Below are positions 14,327 through 15,923 of a DNA stretch of 15,923 nucleotides, piece after piece. A model generated the notes under the pieces. That model was given only the letters and a program-made list of their open reading frames with translations. It was not told the origin of the DNA and made no database searches. Each line of letters opens with the position of its first letter. The first letter of the stretch is position 1. The position numbers and the translations under genes were made by a program. The stretch comes from Oscillospiraceae bacterium. GTDB taxonomy: Bacteria; Bacillota; Clostridia; Oscillospirales; Oscillospiraceae. Location: NCBI GenBank assembly GCA_029067025.1, contig JAIEFH010000051.1, positions 1 through 15,923 of the forward strand, given 5' to 3'.

Positions 14327-14647
14327 TTACTCCGGCCAGACCAGCTGGCACTTGTCCCATTCTGCGCCCGCCTCCTCGGCGATCAGCACCTGGGAGGACT
14401 GGGACAGGTCGTTGTCCTGGAATTTCTCCGTTTTCAAAAGCTCCACGATCCTGGGCCACCATGCCTGCGCGTCCTCGGTCTGCAGCCAAACAGCCAGGAT
14501 GTGGCCATCCTCGTCCACATAGTCGTAGCCATCGTCCTCTACTGCGCCCTCGGACCACGTCTCGATACGGTCGGGCAGGATGTAGCGGATGTCCAGGTCG
14601 GGGTTCTCCATTTTGCGGGAGTCCATGCTGATGACAATTGCCTGCAT
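14327..14647 (-). CDS. Small acidic protein of unknown function in the leu operon
   Basis: A 106-residue soluble, acidic protein I do not recognise. The start ATG 14647 overlaps the leuD stop by one base (TAATG), with a G-rich site (GGTGG) about 8 bases upstream in leuD, so translation is probably coupled to leuD. Visible content: an acidic patch WSEGAVEDDGYDYVDEDG (31-48), tryptophans at 31, 54, 63, 64, 97 and 104, one cysteine (100), no signal peptide and no membrane segment. The stretch YVDEDGHILAVWLQTEDAQ looks like a beta-hairpin followed by a helix, suggesting a compact fold. It is flanked on both sides by leucine genes on the same strand. The real frame is supported by the junction and by codon use matching its neighbours. 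Confidence 0.75.
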   Translation of the reverse strand: MQAIVISMDSRKMENPDLDIRYILPDRIETWSEGAVEDDGYDYVDEDGHILAVWLQTEDAQAWWPRIVELLKTEKFQDNDLSQSSQVLIAEEAGAEWDKCQLVWPE

Positions 14648-15132
14648 TACTTCGCCACCCCCCGGGCCTTCAGCGATTTCAGCAGCCCGCCGTTCTCGAT
14701 GATGCCGTTGACAAACTCCGGGAAGGGCGCGGCCTGGAACTTCTCCCCTATCGTCTCGTTGACGATCACGCCGGTGGAAAAGTCCACGCTCACCGCGTCC
14801 CCGGCGCTGATGCCGTCCACCGCCTCCGGGCACTCCAGAATCGGGAAGCCGATGTTGATGGCGTTGCGGTAGAAAATGCGGGCAAAGCTCTTGGCAATGA
14901 CGCACTTCACGCCGCAGGCCTTGATGGCCAGGGGGGCGTGCTCCCGGGAGGAGCCGCAGCCGAAGTTTGCGCCGCCCACCACGATGTCCCCCGCCTCCAC
15001 AGTGGAGGCAAATTGGGCGTCGATGTCCTCCATACAGTGGGAGGCCAGGGACTTCTCGTCTGGGGCGTTGAGATAACGGGCGGGGATAATGACGTCGGTG
15101 TCCACATTGTCGCCGTATTTATAGATTTTCAT
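14647..15132 (-). CDS. leuD: 3-isopropylmalate dehydratase, small subunit
   Basis: Small subunit of isopropylmalate isomerase, which works with LeuC to convert 2- to 3-isopropylmalate. The 161-residue size is that of the short archaeal/clostridial-type LeuD (the E. coli type is about 200). Motifs: GDNVDTDVIIPARYLN (7-22), VVGGANFGCGSSREHAP (51-67) with the substrate-specifying and anion-binding loop, and FYRNAINIGFPILEC (87-101). GGAGGGG lies about nine bases upstream of ATG 15132. It follows leuC by 15 bases and overlaps the next gene by one base. Confidence 0.97.
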   Translation of the reverse strand: MKIYKYGDNVDTDVIIPARYLNAPDEKSLASHCMEDIDAQFASTVEAGDIVVGGANFGCGSSREHAPLAIKACGVKCVIAKSFARIFYRNAINIGFPILECPEAVDGISAGDAVSVDFSTGVIVNETIGEKFQAAPFPEFVNGIIENGGLLKSLKARGVAK

Positions 15133-15147
15133 ATTCGTTCCCCTCCC

Positions 15148-15923
15148 TTAAAGGCTGGCCGGATCGGTGACCACGCCGGTAACTGCGGAAGCCGCCGCCA
15201 CGGCGGGGCTGGCCAGGATAATCATCGAACTGGTGGGGCCCATGCGACCCACGAAGTTGCGGTTGGTGGTGGAGATGGCCCACTCGTTGTCGCTGAGCAC
15301 CCCCATGTGTCCGCCCAAGCACGGCCCGCAGGTGGGGGTGGACACCACCGCGCCCGCCTGGATGAAGTCGGCCACCAGGCCCTCGGCCATGGCGTCCAGG
15401 TAAATCTGCTGGGTGGCGGGGATGACGATGCACCGCACCCCGCCCGCCACCTTCCGGCCCTTGAGGATGGCGGCGGCCTCCCGCAGATCCTTCAGCCGCC
15501 CGTTGGTGCAGGAGCCGATCACCACCTGCTGGATGGGCTTGCCCGCCGCCTCGTCCACGCTCTTGGTGTTGGAGGGCAGATGGGGGAACGCCACCGTGGG
15601 CCGCAGGGCGGACAGGTCGATGGTAATCTCCCTGGTGTATTCCGCGTCCGGGTCGGCCTCGAAGGCCGTCCACTCCCGGCTGACCCGGCCCTTTAAGTAG
15701 GCGACGGTTTTCTCATCCACCGGGAAAATGCCGTTCTTGGCCCCGGCCTCGATGGCCATGTTGCAGATGGTGAAGCGGTCGTCCATCTCCAGAGAGGCCA
15801 CCCCCTCCCCCACAAACTCCAGGGACTGGTACAGCGCCCCATCCCCGCCGATCATGCCGATGAGGTGGAGGATTACATCCTTTCCGCTGACATACTGGCC
15901 CAGCCTGCCCTTCAGCTCCACTT
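15148..15923 (-). CDS. leuC: 3-isopropylmalate dehydratase, large subunit (5' end cut by window edge)
   Basis: C-terminal 258 codons or so of LeuC; family members of this two-subunit type are about 420 residues, so roughly 160 N-terminal residues lie beyond the right edge. All three [4Fe-4S] cysteines are visible: one in VIGSCTNGRLKDLR (138 of the visible fragment) and two in STPTCGPCLGGHMG (198 and 201). Other family stretches are EFVGEGVASLEMDDRFTICN and TTNRNFVGRMG. The apparent first residue at 15921 is an internal GTG codon, not the start. First visible gene of leuC-leuD-unknown-leuB; the promoter and any leader regulation lie outside the window. Confidence 0.97.
   Translation of the reverse strand, partial: VELKGRLGQYVSGKDVILHLIGMIGGDGALYQSLEFVGEGVASLEMDDRFTICNMAIEAGAKNGIFPVDEKTVAYLKGRVSREWTAFEADPDAEYTREITIDLSALRPTVAFPHLPSNTKSVDEAAGKPIQQVVIGSCTNGRLKDLREAAAILKGRKVAGGVRCIVIPATQQIYLDAMAEGLVADFIQAGAVVSTPTCGPCLGGHMGVLSDNEWAISTTNRNFVGRMGPTSSMIILASPAVAAASAVTGVVTDPASL

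Noticed and set aside
14638..15696. 352-codon plus-strand ORF opposite leuD and leuC
   Set aside because: Shadow of two enzymes with intact catalytic motifs; no independent support.

Overview
This is an ordinary-looking stretch of bacterial chromosome, GC-rich, and most likely from the Clostridia (Bacillota). The gut Oscillospirales group (Flavonifractor, Oscillibacter, Intestinimonas and relatives) is my best guess. Reasons: HPr kinase/phosphorylase, a SpoIID-family protein, a yceD-rpmF pair, a der-plsY pair, zinc-ribbon L28 and L32, strong AGGAGG-type ribosome binding sites and sigma-A promoters. The genus is an inference; there is no rRNA or other decisive marker. No mobile element, CRISPR array, tRNA or rRNA was seen, and no intergenic gap exceeds 300 bases.

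Layout. 1-1084 (-): asd, cut by the left edge, with its own promoter near 1223-1251. 1291-4064 (+): a secreted SpoIID/LytB-domain protein overlapping queA, closed by a terminator. 4131-5578 (-): hprK followed by an overlapping ogt-type DNA repair gene. 5579-5816: a divergent regulatory region with face-to-face promoters for hprK and rpmB, a 19-bp inverted repeat over both -10 boxes, and a set of interchangeable hairpins in the hprK leader. 5817-6005 (+): rpmB with a strong terminator. 6060-8879 (-): der, plsY and a methyltransferase, read from a consensus promoter. 9076-9811 (-): yceD-rpmF, also from a consensus promoter. 9951-11141 (-): a class I aminotransferase. 11306-12079 (-): a coaX homologue with several altered signature residues. 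12194-13213 (-): two unrelated GNAT acetyltransferases in a distinctly AT-richer patch. 13232-15923 (-): leucine genes leuC (cut by the right edge), leuD, an unrecognised 106-residue ORF, and leuB.

How the parts fit. Amino-acid supply is represented by asd (aspartate family), the aminotransferase, and leuCDB. Envelope functions are represented by plsY and the SpoIID-like protein. Translation and ribosome functions are represented by rpmB, rpmF, yceD, der and queA. HprK is the sensor kinase of carbon catabolite control.

No clearly new system is present. The items most worth a second look are the divergent CoaX homologue, the hprK/rpmB control region with its alternative hairpins, the small acidic gene inside the leu operon, the long acidic tail on PlsY, and the SPOR-like region on the SpoIID-family protein. 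All function calls rest on motifs read by eye, without database searches.
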